Of a stretch of 64,000 nucleotides of DNA, positions 63,195 through 64,000 are shown piece by piece. Numbering within the stretch: position 1 is the stretch's first letter; every line of letters begins with the position of its first letter. The DNA is taken from positions 1,736,001 to 1,800,000 of the forward strand of contig NZ_BIFT01000001.1 of NCBI RefSeq assembly GCF_003967575.1, given 5' to 3'. Below the pieces are notes generated by a model, which saw only the letters and a list, made by a program, of their open reading frames with translations, did no database searches and was not told the DNA's origin. The translations under genes and the position numbers were made by a program. The DNA is from Dictyobacter alpinus. Lineage in GTDB: Bacteria; Chloroflexota; Ktedonobacteria; Ktedonobacterales; Ktedonobacteraceae.

Positions 63195-63467
63195 ATGAAC
63201 TGGGTTGCTGTTTTTGGCCTGGTTTTCGTCATCATAATGATGTATGTAGGTGCTTTTTTAGGTATGAAACCTTGGGAGCATCGTAAAAAATCAAACATCA
63301 TATTTTTTACGATGATTACTAACGGTATTCTTCTAGGGCTGACACTTGTGATCTCTTCATATACTATGCAATGGAGGTCTTTTGTGTGGATTATGTTTAT
63401 CATAATTTGCATTGTTTCATTCCTGGGATTGATTATATTTGGTGTTACAAACCAAAACGGCAAATAA
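63195..63467 (+). CDS. Three-helix membrane protein, probable RHS immunity protein
   Basis: A 90-residue protein made of three membrane helices (about residues 3-23, 35-55 and 62-84), with a basic loop HRKKSN between the first two. AAGGAGGAGT stands directly before the ATG, a very strong ribosome-binding site. It follows the RHS gene by 114 bp on the same strand and has the same low GC content as the RHS tip. Small membrane proteins directly after a toxin tip usually protect the producer, and a membrane immunity protein fits a membrane-acting tip. No family is recognised. Confidence 0.7.
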   Translation: MNWVAVFGLVFVIIMMYVGAFLGMKPWEHRKKSNIIFFTMITNGILLGLTLVISSYTMQWRSFVWIMFIIICIVSFLGLIIFGVTNQNGK

Positions 63468-63607
63468 CTCTATAATAGATTCATGGATCTTATTAAATAA
63501 GGAAGGACATCAGACGTTCCTCTGGAAGGACAGAAACCGAAAGAGCAGCATCTGATATTCTGGCCTGTCTGAATATGTCCATTTTATCTTTTTAGGAAGG
63601 ATAGACT

Positions 63608-63658
63608 ATGAAATATCATGGATGCCGGATTTTGCTAGAGATGTTCCGACGGTTTTAG
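63608..63658 (+). CDS. Possible 16-residue peptide or gene start cut by element C
   Basis: ATG with AGGAAGG upstream, reading MKYHGCRILLEMFRRF then stop, 4 bp before the nested-hairpin element begins. It may be the remaining 5-prime end of a gene disrupted by that element, or a chance frame. Confidence 0.2.
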   Translation: MKYHGCRILLEMFRRF

Positions 63659-63662
63659 TGGG

Positions 63663-63966
63663 CGTGTCGTACGTGGAGTGGGCGCCACACGCGAGGCCGA
63701 CATGCGGCTTGATCAACGGCGATAGGTGTTAGTAAAGCATCGCATGCCTGTGGCGCCTACACCACTCATGTTTCTTCAAGCATGATCTCTCGGGAAGGTT
63801 TTGGTGAGCGATCATGAGATATGCCTCACACACGTTCCGCCATGATCAAGCTACATCCAACGTGATACGTGTAGGCGCCACAGCACTGCGAGTCGTTCTG
63901 ACCCGTTGACCCACGATAACCCAGCAGTGCGGCCTCGCGTGTGGCGCCCTCTCCACGTACGATACG
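63663..63966. repeat. Nested-hairpin repeat element, copy C
   Basis: A 304-bp non-coding element, closest to copy B. The left arm runs from TACGTGGAGTGGGCGCCACA to CGCATGCCTGTGGCGCC; TACACCACTCATGTTTCTTC follows. The centre has CATGATC ... GCGATCATG. CGTGTAGGCGCCACAGCACT then opens the right arm, which ends TGTGGCGCCCTCTCCACGTA. A further partial end (GGCGCCCTCTCCACGTAC) follows at 63974-63994 near the window edge. Confidence 0.83.
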
Positions 63967-64000
63967 CTCGCTGGCGGCGCCCTCTCCACGTACAATATGC

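Overview
This window (GC roughly 50%) looks like chromosomal DNA of a large-genome soil bacterium, most probably a Ktedonobacteria-type member of the Chloroflexota. That is an inference from gene content: minCDE, lgt, two luciferase-like (LLM, possibly F420-dependent) oxidoreductases, eukaryote-like Ser/Thr kinase proteins, MerR/GAF regulators, a long secreted RHS protein, and many short palindromic repeats between mostly monocistronic genes. No rRNA, 16S or other species marker is present.

Region by region. 1-7.0 kb: a tandemly duplicated two-gene module, each made of a MerR/GAF/degenerate-GGDEF regulator plus a small P-loop kinase-like protein. A divergent sigma-70-like gene lies between the two copies. 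7.0-10.6 kb: an N-terminally truncated Rho-like ATPase, a 36-bp perfect palindrome, a zinc-ribbon protein, pyrimidine-nucleoside phosphorylase and tRNA-Glu(CUC). 10.8-25.7 kb: ordinary chromosomal genes: dipeptidase E, an M1 aminopeptidase with HEAT-like repeats, an operon of two alkaline-phosphatase-superfamily enzymes around lgt, an AarF/UbiB kinase, an MBL hydrolase/NUDIX pair, aroE and a GT-C-like membrane protein. 25.7-33.8 kb: a repeat-filled gap, a fumarylacetoacetase-family/extradiol-dioxygenase pair, a membrane protein, minCDE and a phosphotransferase.

33.8-39 kb: an aldose-epimerase-like gene followed by a repeat-dense island. It holds a nested-hairpin element (also found at 26 kb and 63.7 kb), 57-bp palindromic repeats in single and 85-bp tandem form, and an intact IS4-type insertion sequence with 21-bp ends. 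39-47 kb: a membrane-spanning pseudokinase with a Kelch propeller and a 1284-residue kinase/NTPase/TPR protein, with two TIM-barrel isomerases. 47.4-52.8 kb: an M48 protease, then a minus-strand group holding an LLM oxidoreductase, a PhnD-like protein without signal peptide, a possibly related unknown protein, a 52-residue peptide ending in a Met-rich Cys-Cys-Pro-His-Cys-Tyr tail, and a lipoprotein. 53-64 kb: a PstS-like lipoprotein with a HAMP/coiled-coil receptor, a short crotonase, a second LLM oxidoreductase, and a secreted RHS protein with an AT-rich hydrophobic C-terminal tip next to a three-helix membrane protein (a probable toxin/immunity pair).

The strongest candidates for undescribed biology are four. 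They are the nested-hairpin repeat family; the Met/Cys peptide and its neighbours as a possible modified-peptide or metal-handling system; the RHS toxin/immunity pair; and the duplicated regulator plus P-loop module. Function calls come from reading motifs by eye; no database search was run.
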